Origin: Simplicispira metamorpha
GTDB taxonomy: Bacteria > Pseudomonadota > Gammaproteobacteria > Burkholderiales > Burkholderiaceae_C
Length of the DNA stretch: 64,000 nt
Direction of reading: 5' to 3'
NCBI RefSeq assembly: GCF_004341365.1
Contig: NZ_SLXH01000004.1
Span: 62,001 to 126,000 of the forward strand
The notes beneath the pieces are model-generated. The model worked only from the letters and a program-made list of their open reading frames with translations. It was not told where the DNA came from and searched no databases. Position numbers and translations under genes: made by a program. Shown piece by piece: positions 24,464 through 33,459 of the stretch; positions within the stretch are counted from its first letter, which is position 1; each line of letters opens with the position of its first letter.

Positions 24464-25126
24464 TCATCTGCTCGGCAAATGCCCCGTCTTCACCCAGATC
24501 AGACAGCCGGTTTCGCTGTAGGGTTGGTGCGCGCTGCCATCGGGGCTGCGCAGCCAGGTGCCGACGGGGTAGTCGCCGTGCTCGTCCGAGAACACGCCTT
24601 CGAGCACCAGGATTTCTTTGCCGCCAGCGTGGCGGTGGGGGCTGAAGCGGGTGCCTGGCGCCCAATCCACCAGGGCGGTGTGCTCGCTGCCGTAACCGGC
24701 CAGGGGCAAGACGCGCAGGCCGGGCACCAGGCCGGGGCGCCAGTCGGTGCTGCTGCGGGTGTCAATGGCCAGCTGCTGCCCATCGCCGGGCGACAAATGG
24801 CGCAGCTTCACAAACAAAGTGCAGCCCGGCTGCGATGAGGGCGCATGGGCCGATCCCGGCGGGTTGCGCAGGTAGGTGCCGGGGCCGTAGTCGCCGGTTT
24901 CGTCTGTGAACAGGCCCTCCAGCACCAGGATTTCTTCGCCCAGGTCATGTCGGTGCGCCGGAAACGCTGCACCGGGGGCGTAGCGCACGATGGAGGTGGC
25001 GCGGGCCTGTTCGCCGCCGTCGCGCTCTATCAGTCGGCGCTCCACCAGGGGCGAGGGGGAGGCTTGCCAGGGCAGCGCGTGGGTGTTGACCACGCAGCGC
25101 TGCGAAAAATCGGTGTTCAGCTGCAT
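24464..25126 (-). CDS. Double-cupin protein of the ChrR type
   Basis: The 220-residue protein is two tandem ChrR-like cupin domains. Repeat one has FPAHRHDLGEEILVLEGLFT and repeat two FSPHRHAGGKEILVLEGVFS; both are followed by DxxGDY and G(T)YLRxPxGSAH. The HxH...E metal ligands are complete in both. The zinc-binding anti-sigma domain of true ChrR is absent, so this is not obviously an anti-sigma factor. It could sense or bind a small molecule or metal; acetylacetone dioxygenase-like roles have been suggested for relatives. It stands alone. Confidence 0.85.
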   Translation of the reverse strand: MQLNTDFSQRCVVNTHALPWQASPSPLVERRLIERDGGEQARATSIVRYAPGAAFPAHRHDLGEEILVLEGLFTDETGDYGPGTYLRNPPGSAHAPSSQPGCTLFVKLRHLSPGDGQQLAIDTRSSTDWRPGLVPGLRVLPLAGYGSEHTALVDWAPGTRFSPHRHAGGKEILVLEGVFSDEHGDYPVGTWLRSPDGSAHQPYSETGCLIWVKTGHLPSR

Positions 25127-25215
25127 GGCGCAGGATGGTAGCCCGGGTGGCTTTTCCGGATGGGGACTGGGGCCGGGGTGGGGCCAGCCGTACGGCCCAG
25201 CCCCGTGGCGGGGCT

Positions 25216-25770
25216 TCAGCCGCCCTCTTCGCCAGCGGAGCCAGCTGGCGTGCCACGCCGGTAATCGTGCCCCACCTTGCGTCCGCCCCGGCGCCGGTCG
25301 GCCTTGGGCAAATCGGCATCGCGCTGCATGGTGTCGGCCTGGTGTTGCAGCAGGGCCAGCAGGGCATCGAGCTGGGCGGCTTGCTCGGGGCTGAGCGGGG
25401 CCACCAGTTCGCGGTGGATGGCCGTGGCGCGCGGCAACACGGCCTGGTAGAGCGCGCGGCCCGCCTCGCTCAGGTGCAAGGCCACCTGGCGGCGGTCGTG
25501 TGGGCGGTGCACGCGCACCACCAGCTGCTTGGCCACCAGCGCTGTCACGGCGCGCGAAGTGCGTGCCCGGTCGAGCTGGGCCACCTCGGCCAGTTCAGAC
25601 GACAGCAGGCCATCGCTCTTGGCCAGATTGGCCAGCACGCGCCACTCGCGCCGGGTGATGCCGAATTCGCCTTCGCAGATGCGCGTGATCAGGCTGCCTG
25701 CCGTGCCCAGCACCCGGCCCAGGCGGTACAGCAACATGTCGTCTATGCCCTGCGGGTTGAGGGTTTTCAT
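25216..25770 (-). CDS. MarR-family transcriptional regulator
   Basis: The 184-residue winged-helix regulator has FGITRREWRVLANLAKSDGL, the recognition region LDRARTSRAVTALVAKQLVV and the wing VHRPHDRRQVALHLSEAGRA. It is divergent from the Bug receptor-sulfatase-sulP genes with 83 bp between starts, and a short palindrome lies 10 bp upstream of its own ATG. The likely role is repression of the divergent genes, relieved by their substrate. The C-terminal 30 residues are unusually rich in Arg and Gly. ATG 25770 (MKTLNPQGIDDM) is chosen over an earlier in-frame ATG inside the operator. Confidence 0.93.
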   Translation of the reverse strand: MKTLNPQGIDDMLLYRLGRVLGTAGSLITRICEGEFGITRREWRVLANLAKSDGLLSSELAEVAQLDRARTSRAVTALVAKQLVVRVHRPHDRRQVALHLSEAGRALYQAVLPRATAIHRELVAPLSPEQAAQLDALLALLQHQADTMQRDADLPKADRRRGGRKVGHDYRRGTPAGSAGEEGG

Positions 25771-25780
25771 GGGGATGGAT

Positions 25781-25795
25781 TGATTAGAACAATCA
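25781..25795. promoter_or_regulatory. Candidate MarR operator
   Basis: TGATT-AGAAC-AATCA, a perfect 5-5-5 inverted repeat in the divergent marR/Bug promoter region. An overlapping ATTG-N7-CAAT is also present. Confidence 0.6.
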
Positions 25796-25853
25796 TGAAC
25801 CCGCATCCTACAGTCGCCCCCGCTTCTTCACTTTTTCGAGCGAGACAAACCCG

Positions 25854-26834
25854 ATGCGCCCCCTTTTGCCCACCCGCCGCCTGGCCTTGCTGGCCCTGAG
25901 CGCCTGCGCCCTGGCCCACACCACGCTGCACGCCCAAAGCACCGACTACCCGAACAAGCCGGTAAGGTTCATCAACGCCTGGGCGCCGGGCGGCCCCGCC
26001 GATGTGCTGGCCCGCTCGCTGGGCGATGCCCTGCAAACGCAGCTCAAGCAGCCCTTCATCACTGAAAACAAGCCCGGCGCAGCCGGCAACATTGGCGCCG
26101 ACATGGTGGCCAAAAGTCCCGCCGATGGCTACACGGTGATGTTTGGTATCGACACCACCTTCACCATCAACCCGCACATCTACCCCACCATGCCCTTCAA
26201 GCCGGGCGACCTCAAGCCGCTGATGGTGCTGGCCAGCTCGGGGATGATGGTGGTGGCGCACCCCTCTACCGGATTCAAAAGCCTGTCGGATATGGTGGCG
26301 GCGGGCAAAGCGAAGGGCGTCAATTTCAGCTCGGCAGGCAGCGGCAGCCCCGGCCACCTGGCCGCCGAGATACTGGGTGACGCCACGGGCATGAAAATCC
26401 AACACATCCCCTACAAGGGCAACACGCCCGCCTCCACCGCCGTGCTGGCCGGTGAGGTCGATGGCGGGATACTGGCGGCGCCCACCATGCTGCAACACAT
26501 CAAGGTCGGCAAGATCACTGCGCTGGCCGTGACCAGCCGCCAGCGCTCCAAGGTGGCGCCCGATGTGCCCACCGTCATTGAAGCTGGCTACCCGCAGCTG
26601 GTGCAGGAGATTCTGTACATGGCCATGGTGCCCGCCGCCACGCCCGAGCCGGTGATGCAAATCTTGCAGCGCGGCATGCTCGACGCCCTGCGCCGCCCCG
26701 ACATCCAGGCCCGCCTGACCACGCTGGACTTGCAGGTCGATGGCGCGGTGGGCGCTGCAGCCAGCAAGCGCCTGGCGGATTTGTCGGCCCAATATGGCCG
26801 CATCGCCAAGGCCACCAATATGAAAGTGGATTGA
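25854..26834 (+). CDS. Bug/TctC-family periplasmic solute receptor
   Basis: The 326-residue protein has a signal peptide (residues 1-28, cleavage likely after TTLHA) and the Bug fold. Hallmarks are YPNKPVRFINAWAPGGPADV, ENKPGAAGNIGADMVAKSPA DGYT and HIPYKGNTPASTAVLAGEVD. Bug receptors bind carboxylated or aromatic ligands. No tctAB membrane genes are nearby, so it is either an orphan receptor feeding another transporter or a sensor. It is 11 bp upstream of the sulfatase and divergent from marR, so its ligand may be a sulfated compound; that is inference. Confidence 0.93.
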   Translation: MRPLLPTRRLALLALSACALAHTTLHAQSTDYPNKPVRFINAWAPGGPADVLARSLGDALQTQLKQPFITENKPGAAGNIGADMVAKSPADGYTVMFGIDTTFTINPHIYPTMPFKPGDLKPLMVLASSGMMVVAHPSTGFKSLSDMVAAGKAKGVNFSSAGSGSPGHLAAEILGDATGMKIQHIPYKGNTPASTAVLAGEVDGGILAAPTMLQHIKVGKITALAVTSRQRSKVAPDVPTVIEAGYPQLVQEILYMAMVPAATPEPVMQILQRGMLDALRRPDIQARLTTLDLQVDGAVGAAASKRLADLSAQYGRIAKATNMKVD

Positions 26835-26845
26835 AAGCGCCCACC

Positions 26846-28162
26846 ATGCAAAAACCCAATCTGATCTTCATCGTGGCCGATGACCTGGGCTTTGCCGACC
26901 TAGGCTGCTACGGCGGGCGCGATGCCGCCTTTGGCCCGGTATCGCCGGTGCTCGACCGCCTGGCCGCCCATGGGCTCAAGCTCACGCAGGGCTATGCGAA
27001 CTCGCCGGTGTGCTCGCCCACCCGCTTTGCCATGATCACCGGGCGCTACCAGTACCGGCTGCGCGGCGCGGCGGAAGAACCCATCAACAGCCGCAGCAAG
27101 GGCAGCACCACGCTGGGCCTGCCGCCCGAGCACCCCACCCTGCCCTCGTTGCTCCAGGGTGCGGGCTACCGCACTGCGTTGATCGGCAAATGGCACCTGG
27201 GCTACCCGCCCGCCTTCGGCCCGCTGCAATCGGGGTATGAGGAATTTTTTGGCCCCATGTCGGGCGGGGTGGATTACTTCAGCCACCACAGCAGCGCCGG
27301 CCACCACGACCTGTACCTGGGCGAGCAAAGCCACACCGAAGAGGGCTACCTGACCGACCTGCTCTCACAGCGCGCGGTGGACTACGTCAACCGCATGGCC
27401 ACGCAAGACACACCCTTTCTGCTGAGCCTGCACTACACCGCCCCCCACTGGCCCTGGGAGACGCGCGACGACCAGGCGCTGTCGGAAGAGGTCAAATCCA
27501 ACCTCTTCCACCTGCATGGCGGCAACATCCACCAGTACCGCCGCATGATCCACCACATGGACGAGGGCATAGGCTGGTTGGTCGAAGCCCTGCGCGCCAA
27601 CGGCCAGCTGGACAACACGCTGATCGTCTTTACCAGCGACAACGGCGGCGAACGCTTCTCGGACAACTGGCCCCTGGTGGGCGGCAAGATGGACTTGACC
27701 GAGGGCGGCATCCGCGTGCCCTGGATTGCGCACTGGCCCGCCGTGATTGCCCCAGGCCGCGAAAGCACCCAGCAGTGCCTGACCATGGACTGGACGGCCA
27801 CGCTGCTGGACGCCGCTGGCGTGGCCGCCCACCCGGACTACCCGCTGGACGGCGTATCGCTGCTGCCGGTGCTGCGTGCGCCGGGGCAGGAGTTTGCCCG
27901 GCCCGTGCATTTCCGCATGAACCACCGGGGCCAGCGGGCGCTGCGCGATGGCGACTGGAAATACCTGCGCGTGGATGGCCACGATTACCTGTTCAACATT
28001 CCTGCCGACGAGCGCGAGCGCGCCAACGTGGGTGGCCGCCAGCCCGCGCGCCTGGCCGAGCTGCGCGCCGCCTGGGAGGCCTGGAACGCCACCATGCCCG
28101 CCATCCCCGAAGATGCGACCGTGTCGCTGGGCTATTCGGTCAAAGACATGCCCCAGCGCTAA
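26846..28162 (+). CDS. Cys-type sulfatase (arylsulfatase family)
   Basis: The 438-residue alkaline-phosphatase-fold sulfatase has the metal motif FIVADDLGFADLGCYGG and the FGly-forming signature CSPTRFAMITGRY near residue 58. GKWHLGYPPAFGPLQSGYEE, the catalytic His region and VFTSDNGGERFSDNWPLVGG (metal Asp-Asn) are all present. CxPTR should be converted to formylglycine; no maturase gene is in the window. No signal peptide is seen, so it is probably cytoplasmic. It would release sulfate from a sulfate ester; the substrate is unknown. It lies between a Bug receptor and a SulP permease. Confidence 0.94.
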   Translation: MQKPNLIFIVADDLGFADLGCYGGRDAAFGPVSPVLDRLAAHGLKLTQGYANSPVCSPTRFAMITGRYQYRLRGAAEEPINSRSKGSTTLGLPPEHPTLPSLLQGAGYRTALIGKWHLGYPPAFGPLQSGYEEFFGPMSGGVDYFSHHSSAGHHDLYLGEQSHTEEGYLTDLLSQRAVDYVNRMATQDTPFLLSLHYTAPHWPWETRDDQALSEEVKSNLFHLHGGNIHQYRRMIHHMDEGIGWLVEALRANGQLDNTLIVFTSDNGGERFSDNWPLVGGKMDLTEGGIRVPWIAHWPAVIAPGRESTQQCLTMDWTATLLDAAGVAAHPDYPLDGVSLLPVLRAPGQEFARPVHFRMNHRGQRALRDGDWKYLRVDGHDYLFNIPADERERANVGGRQPARLAELRAAWEAWNATMPAIPEDATVSLGYSVKDMPQR

Positions 28163-28210
28163 AGCCCTCTGCGTGCCCCTGCGGGCGCGCACCGCTACAG
28201 TCTCGGCGCC

Positions 28211-29884
28211 ATGAAACATCTGCTTCCTTTTTTGCACTGGCCCCGGCCCGATGCGGCGCTGCTGCGCAGCGAAGCGCTGGCGGGCCTGACCGTGGGCCTG
28301 ATGGTCTTGCCCCAGGGCGTGGCCTACGCCGCACTGGCGGGCATGCCGCTGGAGACAGGCATTTACGCCTCCATGCTGCCCGCGCTGATCGCGGTGCTGT
28401 TCAGCGCGTCGACCCGGCTGTCGGTGGGGCCAACGGCGCTGAGCTGCCTGCTGATCAGCGCCTCGCTCAACGGCCTGGCGGTGCCGGGCGGGGCGGAATG
28501 GGTGAATCTGGCGGTGTGGCTGGCGCTGCTCAGCGGCCTGCTGCAAACGGCGCTGGGGCTGCTGCGCTTTGGCTGGCTGCTCAACCTGGTCAGTGCCCCG
28601 GTGCTGATGGCGTTTACCCAGGCGGCGGCGGTGTTGATCGTGGCCTCGCAACTGCCCGCGCTGCTGGGGCTGTCGGCAGGGCTGCGCGTGTGGGAGGGCG
28701 GCTGGCCCGACGTGTACGCCATGGGCTTCGGTCTGGTCAGTCTGGCCTTGCTGGTGCTGGTGCGCCGCTGGCGGCCTGCGTTTCCCTCGGTGTTGGTGAT
28801 CGTGCTGCTGAGCGCAGCGGTGTCGGTGGCGATGGGCTTTGAAGCGCTGGGCGGCAAAGTGGTGGGGGTGCTGCCGCACGGGCTGCCCGGGCTGTTTCTG
28901 CCGCACTGGCCGGGCTGGGAGGCGCTGGGCCAGCTGGTGCTGCCCACGCTGGTGATCACGCTGGTGAGTTTTCTGGAAACAGCCTCCAGCGCCAAAGTGG
29001 ACAGCGAGCGCGCGGGCAAGCCCTGGAACCAGAACCAAGACCTGATCGGCCAGGGCCTGGGCAAGCTGGCGGCGGCGTTCAGCGGGGCGTTTCCGACCAG
29101 CTCGTCGTTTTCCCGCTCGGCGCTGAATTTGTACGCGGGGGCGCAGACCGGCTGGGCCACGGTGGTCTCGGTGGTGGTGGTGCTGCTGGCGCTGCTGCTG
29201 TTCATGCCGGTGCTGCAACAAGTGCCTCACGCGGTGCTGGCGGCAATTGTGCTGGTGGCCGTGATCGGGCTGCTCAAGCCGCGCGAGTTTGTGCGGCTGT
29301 GGCGCATCTCGCGGGTGGAAGCGGCCATTGCGGGCACCACTTTTATCGTCACGCTGGTGGCAGCGCCGCGCCTGTACTGGGGTGTGCTGACGGGCATTTT
29401 GCTGGCGCTGAGCCATTTTTTGTACCAGCGCCTGCACCCGCGCATCATCGAAGTGGGCCAGCACCCCGACGGCAGCCTGCGCGACCGCCACCTGTGGCAA
29501 CTGCCGCCGCTGGCGCCGCGGCTGTACGCGCTGCGCATGGATGCCGCGCTGGACTTTGCCGCCGCCAGCAGCTTTGAACGCACCATCGTAGAACACCTGG
29601 CCACACACCCGGGCACGCAGCATGTGTGCCTGCTGGCCCAGCCCATCAACCGCATCGACGCCACGGGGATCGAGGTGATGGCCAAGCTGTGCGCCCAGCT
29701 GTATTTGCAAGGCATCACCCTGCACATCAGCGGCCTCAAGCTGCCGGTGGAGGCGCCCCTGCGCCGCGCAGGCGCCCTGCCCCCGGGCGACTGGCTGCGC
29801 CTGTACCGCACCGATGCCGAGCTGCTGGCCGCGCTGGCCCGGCTGGACGAGGGGCCACACGACATTGCGGGGGCAGCGATCTAG
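28211..29884 (+). CDS. SulP-family anion permease with STAS domain
   Basis: The 557-residue membrane protein has the SulP start GLTVGLMVLPQGVAYAALAG, STRLSVGPTALSCLLISASL and about eleven further hydrophobic segments. The conserved SFLETASSAKVDSE and AFSGAFPTSSSFSRSALNLY segments are present. The C-terminal 130 residues are a STAS domain (DFAAASSFERTIVEHLATHP, then RIDATGIEVMAKL). SulP proteins carry sulfate or bicarbonate. Given the sulfatase 48 bp upstream, sulfate or a sulfated organic anion is likely. The start is ATG 28211. Confidence 0.93.
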   Translation: MKHLLPFLHWPRPDAALLRSEALAGLTVGLMVLPQGVAYAALAGMPLETGIYASMLPALIAVLFSASTRLSVGPTALSCLLISASLNGLAVPGGAEWVNLAVWLALLSGLLQTALGLLRFGWLLNLVSAPVLMAFTQAAAVLIVASQLPALLGLSAGLRVWEGGWPDVYAMGFGLVSLALLVLVRRWRPAFPSVLVIVLLSAAVSVAMGFEALGGKVVGVLPHGLPGLFLPHWPGWEALGQLVLPTLVITLVSFLETASSAKVDSERAGKPWNQNQDLIGQGLGKLAAAFSGAFPTSSSFSRSALNLYAGAQTGWATVVSVVVVLLALLLFMPVLQQVPHAVLAAIVLVAVIGLLKPREFVRLWRISRVEAAIAGTTFIVTLVAAPRLYWGVLTGILLALSHFLYQRLHPRIIEVGQHPDGSLRDRHLWQLPPLAPRLYALRMDAALDFAAASSFERTIVEHLATHPGTQHVCLLAQPINRIDATGIEVMAKLCAQLYLQGITLHISGLKLPVEAPLRRAGALPPGDWLRLYRTDAELLAALARLDEGPHDIAGAAI

Positions 29885-29907
29885 GCCATCCGGGACAATA
29901 GCGCCCC

Positions 29908-30912
29908 ATGTCCGACACGCTCCACCTGCTGGTTCCCTATGCCGCCAGCCACCACCCCGGCTGCCAGCACACGCTGCAAACCCTGGCCCTGCCCCACCTC
30001 GACGGGCTGCTGCGCCAGCTGCAACGCCAAGGCAGCGACAGCGGCGACGAAGACCATCCCGCCATGCCGCACGAACGCGCACTGGCCCGCGCCCTGGGCC
30101 TGCCCGGTGATGGCGCACACACGCCCTGGGCGGCCTGGCAGGTGCAGCGGCAGGGGCCGCCGCCAGAACACCCACCCGCGCAGACCGCAGACACGAGCGC
30201 CTGGGCCTTTGTCACTCCCTGCCACTGGCAGGTGGGCACCGACCACATCACGCTGATCGACCCGCACGAATTGGCGCTGGACGAAGCCGCCTCGCGCGCC
30301 CTGCTGGCCATCGTGGCGCCCTGGCTGGAGAGCGATGGCATCACCCTGGTGTACGAGCAGCCCACGCGCTGGCTGGCACGGGGCGATGCGCTGGCGCACC
30401 TGGTCACACCGTCGCTGGAGCGGGCCCAGGGCCACGATGTGCGAGGCTGGCTGCAACACCAGGCGCAAACCAGCGGCCAGCACAGCCCGCAGGTGCAGGC
30501 CGCGCAAACCTGGCAGCGCCTGCACAGCGAGCTGCAAATGCTGCTCTACACCCACCCCTTCAACGACGCGCGCAGCGCGCAGGGCCTGCTGCCGGTCAAC
30601 GCCTTCTGGGTGCATGGCGCGGGGCGGCTCCATGCCACTGCGCCCTCGGGCGCACCCGTGCAGGTAGAAGACGCCCTGCGCGCACCCGCCTTGCGCCAGG
30701 ACTGGGCCGCCTGGGCCAGCGCCTGGGCCGCGCTGGATGCGGGCCCGCTGGCCCGGCTGCACGCCCAAATGGCGCGCGGCACCCCGGTGCAGCTGACGCT
30801 GTGCGGCCAGCGCAGCGCCATCACCTGGCACAGCGGAGGGCGCAGCCTGCGGCACAAAATTTCAAGCATTTTCCGGCCCCAGCGCTTTGCTGACGTGCGC
30901 GAGCAGCTATGA
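29908..30912 (+). CDS. Conserved hypothetical protein upstream of recJ
   Basis: The 334-residue protein begins MSDTLHLLVPYAASHHPGCQ and has a conserved-looking centre LVYEQPTRWLARGDALAHLV and a later RSAQGLLPVNAFWVHGAGRL. I recall homologues upstream of recJ in Burkholderiales, sometimes loosely named phosphoglycerate mutase, but no catalytic histidine or metal motif supports that. It overlaps recJ by 4 bp (ATGA), so they are translationally coupled. The last 18 residues and the recJ start lie inside a dispersed repeat. Function is unknown. Confidence 0.8.
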   Translation: MSDTLHLLVPYAASHHPGCQHTLQTLALPHLDGLLRQLQRQGSDSGDEDHPAMPHERALARALGLPGDGAHTPWAAWQVQRQGPPPEHPPAQTADTSAWAFVTPCHWQVGTDHITLIDPHELALDEAASRALLAIVAPWLESDGITLVYEQPTRWLARGDALAHLVTPSLERAQGHDVRGWLQHQAQTSGQHSPQVQAAQTWQRLHSELQMLLYTHPFNDARSAQGLLPVNAFWVHGAGRLHATAPSGAPVQVEDALRAPALRQDWAAWASAWAALDAGPLARLHAQMARGTPVQLTLCGQRSAITWHSGGRSLRHKISSIFRPQRFADVREQL

Positions 30913-30924
30913 AAATCATAGTAC
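30855..30924 (-). repeat. Diverged dispersed repeat spanning the recJ start codon
   Basis: AAAATTTCAAGCATTTTCCG followed by GGCCCCAGCG and GCGCGAGCAGCTATGAAAATC matches the reverse orientation of the repeat, closest to the copy at 45952. The stop codon of the upstream gene and the ATG of recJ are inside it. Confidence 0.6.
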
Positions 30925-32699
30925 GCGACATCCCCCCCCGCGCCGCCTGGGCGCTGGAGCAAGCGGGCGTTCACCCGCTGCTGGCGCGCCTGTACGCGGC
31001 GCGCGGCGTCATGGCCCCCGACGAGCTGGACGACGCCCTGGCGCGCCTGCTGCCGCCCGCGCAGCTGCTGGGCGCACAGCAAGCCGCCGTGCTGCTGGCC
31101 GACGCCATCGCGCAAGACAAAAAGCTCTGCATCGTGGCCGACTACGATTGCGACGGTGCCACCGCCTGCGCCGTGGCCGTGCGCGGCCTGCGCCTGCTGG
31201 GCGCGCGCCACCTCGACTACCTGGTGCCCGACCGCGTGGTCGATGGCTATGGCCTGACGGCGCCGATTGCCCAGCGCGTGAAAGAACGCGGCGCCGATGT
31301 GCTCATCACCGTGGACAACGGCATCGGCAGCCCCGAAGGCGTGGACGCAGCCCATGCCCTGGGCATGCAGGTGCTCATCACCGACCACCACCTGCCCTCC
31401 CACGCTGTGCCGCAGGCCGATGCCATCGTCAACCCCAACCAGCCCGGCTGCACCTTTGCCAGCAAAAGCCTGGCCGGTGTGGGCGTCATGTTTTACGTGC
31501 TGCTGGCCCTGCGAGCGCAGCTGCGCCAGCGCGGCGCTTTTGACGCTGCCAGCCAGCCCAAACTCGATGCGTTGCTGCCGCTGGTGGCCCTGGGCACGGT
31601 GGCCGACGTGGTGCGGCTGGATGCCAACAACCGCCGCCTGGTGGCGCAGGGCCTCAAGCGCATCCGTGCGGGGCAGATGCCAGTGGGCGTGGCGGCGCTG
31701 TTCCGCGCCGCCGGACGCGACGCGCGCAGTGCCACCAGCCAGGACTTCGGCTTTGCCCTGGGCCCGCGCATCAACGCCGCAGGGCGCCTGGCCGACATGG
31801 CGCTGGGCATCGAATGCCTGCTGACCGACGACGCCAGCCACGCCGACGCACTGGCGCACCAGCTCGATGCCATCAACCGCGAGCGCCGCGAGATTGAAGG
31901 CGGCATGCGCGAGCAAGCCTTTGCCATGGTCGAAGCCATGCTGCGCCGCCAGGCCAACCCGCCGCCGGGCGCGCCTACCGCCACCGCAGAGGGTGGCCCA
32001 ACGGTGCCTGCACCCGGCACAGCGGCCAGCGATTCACCGCCCGCCGTGAGCGTGTTCGACCCCGACTTCCACGAAGGCGTGGTCGGCATCGTGGCCTCGC
32101 GCCTCAAAGACCAGCTGCACCGGCCCACGTTTGTGTTTGCCGCCAGCGCCGCGCCGGGCAAGGGCCATGAATTGAAAGGTTCGGGCCGCTCCATCCCCGG
32201 GTTTCATTTGCGCGATGCGCTGGATTTGGTGGCCAAGCGCCACCCCGGCGTGCTGCTGCGCTTTGGCGGCCACGCCATGGCGGCGGGCTGCACCATTGCA
32301 CGCGATCACTTCGACACCTTCCGCCAGGCGCTGGCGCAAATCGCGCAAGAGTGGCTGGATGCGGCCACGCTCACGCGCACACTTGAAACCGACGGGCCGC
32401 TGGCGCCCGAGTACCGCCGCGCCGATCTGGTCGATACGCTGGGCCACGAGGTCTGGGGCCAGGGGTTTGCCGCGCCCACCTTCAGCGAAGAAGTCGAGGT
32501 GCTCAGCCAGCGCCTGGTCGGCAAAGACGGCAGCCACCTGTCGCTCAAGCTGCTGCACCGGGGCACGCCGGTCGATGGCATCTGGTTTGGCCGCACCGAG
32601 CCGCTGCCAGCGCGCGCCGTGTTGGCCTTTCGCCTCGATGTGAACGAGTGGCGCGGCGAGCGCAAGGTGCAGTTTCTGATCGAAGGCGCGCAGCTGTAA
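30909..32699 (+). CDS. recJ: Single-stranded-DNA-specific exonuclease RecJ
   Basis: RecJ (596 residues) is the 5'-3' ssDNA exonuclease of recombinational and mismatch repair. It is a DHH phosphoesterase: VADYDCDGATACAVAV, ITVDNGIGSPEGVDAA, ITDHHLP (the DHH motif) and the domain-II SKSLAGVGVMFY. The DHHA1 half has GRSIPGFHLRDALD and RFGGHAMAAGCT. An insert rich in Pro/Ala/Thr of about 35 residues (near 340-375, PPGAPTATAEGG) precedes the segment VFDPDFHEGVVGIVASRLK. The start ATG overlaps the previous gene's TGA. Confidence 0.97.
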   Translation: MKIIVRDIPPRAAWALEQAGVHPLLARLYAARGVMAPDELDDALARLLPPAQLLGAQQAAVLLADAIAQDKKLCIVADYDCDGATACAVAVRGLRLLGARHLDYLVPDRVVDGYGLTAPIAQRVKERGADVLITVDNGIGSPEGVDAAHALGMQVLITDHHLPSHAVPQADAIVNPNQPGCTFASKSLAGVGVMFYVLLALRAQLRQRGAFDAASQPKLDALLPLVALGTVADVVRLDANNRRLVAQGLKRIRAGQMPVGVAALFRAAGRDARSATSQDFGFALGPRINAAGRLADMALGIECLLTDDASHADALAHQLDAINRERREIEGGMREQAFAMVEAMLRRQANPPPGAPTATAEGGPTVPAPGTAASDSPPAVSVFDPDFHEGVVGIVASRLKDQLHRPTFVFAASAAPGKGHELKGSGRSIPGFHLRDALDLVAKRHPGVLLRFGGHAMAAGCTIARDHFDTFRQALAQIAQEWLDAATLTRTLETDGPLAPEYRRADLVDTLGHEVWGQGFAAPTFSEEVEVLSQRLVGKDGSHLSLKLLHRGTPVDGIWFGRTEPLPARAVLAFRLDVNEWRGERKVQFLIEGAQL

Positions 32700-32729
32700 G
32701 GCGTGTGCGCACCTGCGGATTACAGCGCC

Positions 32730-33332
32730 TCAGTGGTCGGCGGACGCTGCGTTGTGGCTCATCAACCGGTCGGTCAGGGCAATGGCCAGCGCGCTCAGCA
32801 AGAAAGCGATGTGGATGATGGTTTGCCACATCAGCACTTTCAGGTCGTAGTTGGCCGCGTTGATGAAGGTTTTGAGCAGGTGGATCGAGCTGATGCCGAT
32901 GATGGCCGTGGACAGCTTGACCTTGAGCACCGAAGCGTTCACGTGGTTGAGCCACTCGGGCTGGTCGGGGTGGCTCTCCAGGTTCATGCGGCTGACAAAG
33001 GTTTCGTAGCCGCCCACAATCACCATGATGAGCAGGTTGGAGATCATCACCACGTCAATCAGCCCCAGCACCACCAGCATGATGATGGTTTCGTTGATTT
33101 TGGTGATTTGTACATCGGTTTTGTAGCCAATGCCGCTGATCAACGCCTGCAAGGCATCGCTGTTGCCAAACACGGCTTCGAGCAAATGCACCAGCTCCAC
33201 CCAGAAGTGGAACACGTACACCCCCTGGGCCACGATCAGCCCCAGATACAAGGGCAGTTGCAGCCAGCGGCTGGCAAAAATCAGGGAGGGCAAAGGGCGC
33301 AGCGGAGAGCCGCCGGGGGGCGATGAGAGCAT
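32730..33332 (-). CDS. YqhA/UPF0114 family membrane protein
   Basis: A 200-residue inner-membrane protein with three or four hydrophobic helices: [40 protein letters not shown] and a C-terminal [41 protein letters not shown] and [19 protein letters not shown] are the signature of the YqhA (UPF0114) family. Function is unknown. It is convergent with recJ. Confidence 0.9.
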   Translation of the reverse strand: MLSSPPGGSPLRPLPSLIFASRWLQLPLYLGLIVAQGVYVFHFWVELVHLLEAVFGNSDALQALISGIGYKTDVQITKINETIIMLVVLGLIDVVMISNLLIMVIVGGYETFVSRMNLESHPDQPEWLNHVNASVLKVKLSTAIIGISSIHLLKTFINAANYDLKVLMWQTIIHIAFLLSALAIALTDRLMSHNAASADH

Positions 33333-33424
33333 GGGATGCCTGTGGTGAGAGAAAAAACGCGGGGCGCTGATTTTAAAAGGGCGCCCGGCGCTGCGGTGGC
33401 ACCCACGCCAGGTATTTTTTACAT

Positions 33425-33459
33425 AAAAAAGCCGCCTGAACCTCGCGGTGCAAGCGGCT
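33425..33459 (-). terminator. Rho-independent terminator of the chemoreceptor gene
   Basis: On the minus strand AGCCGC and GCGGCT form a stem around a loop of about 18 nt, followed directly by TTTTTTA. It lies about 35 bp downstream of the stop codon at 33493. Confidence 0.75.

Noticed and set aside
24464-25126. ChrR anti-sigma factor
   Set aside because: The zinc anti-sigma domain is missing and no sigma factor gene is adjacent.
27365-30175. A 936-codon frame antisense to the sulfatase and sulP genes
   Set aside because: Crosses two genes with clear families on the plus strand; rich in Gln/His/Arg as expected of a shadow.
29908-30912. Phosphoglycerate mutase
   Set aside because: No catalytic His, no metal-binding motif and no RHGE-type sequence; kept as hypothetical.
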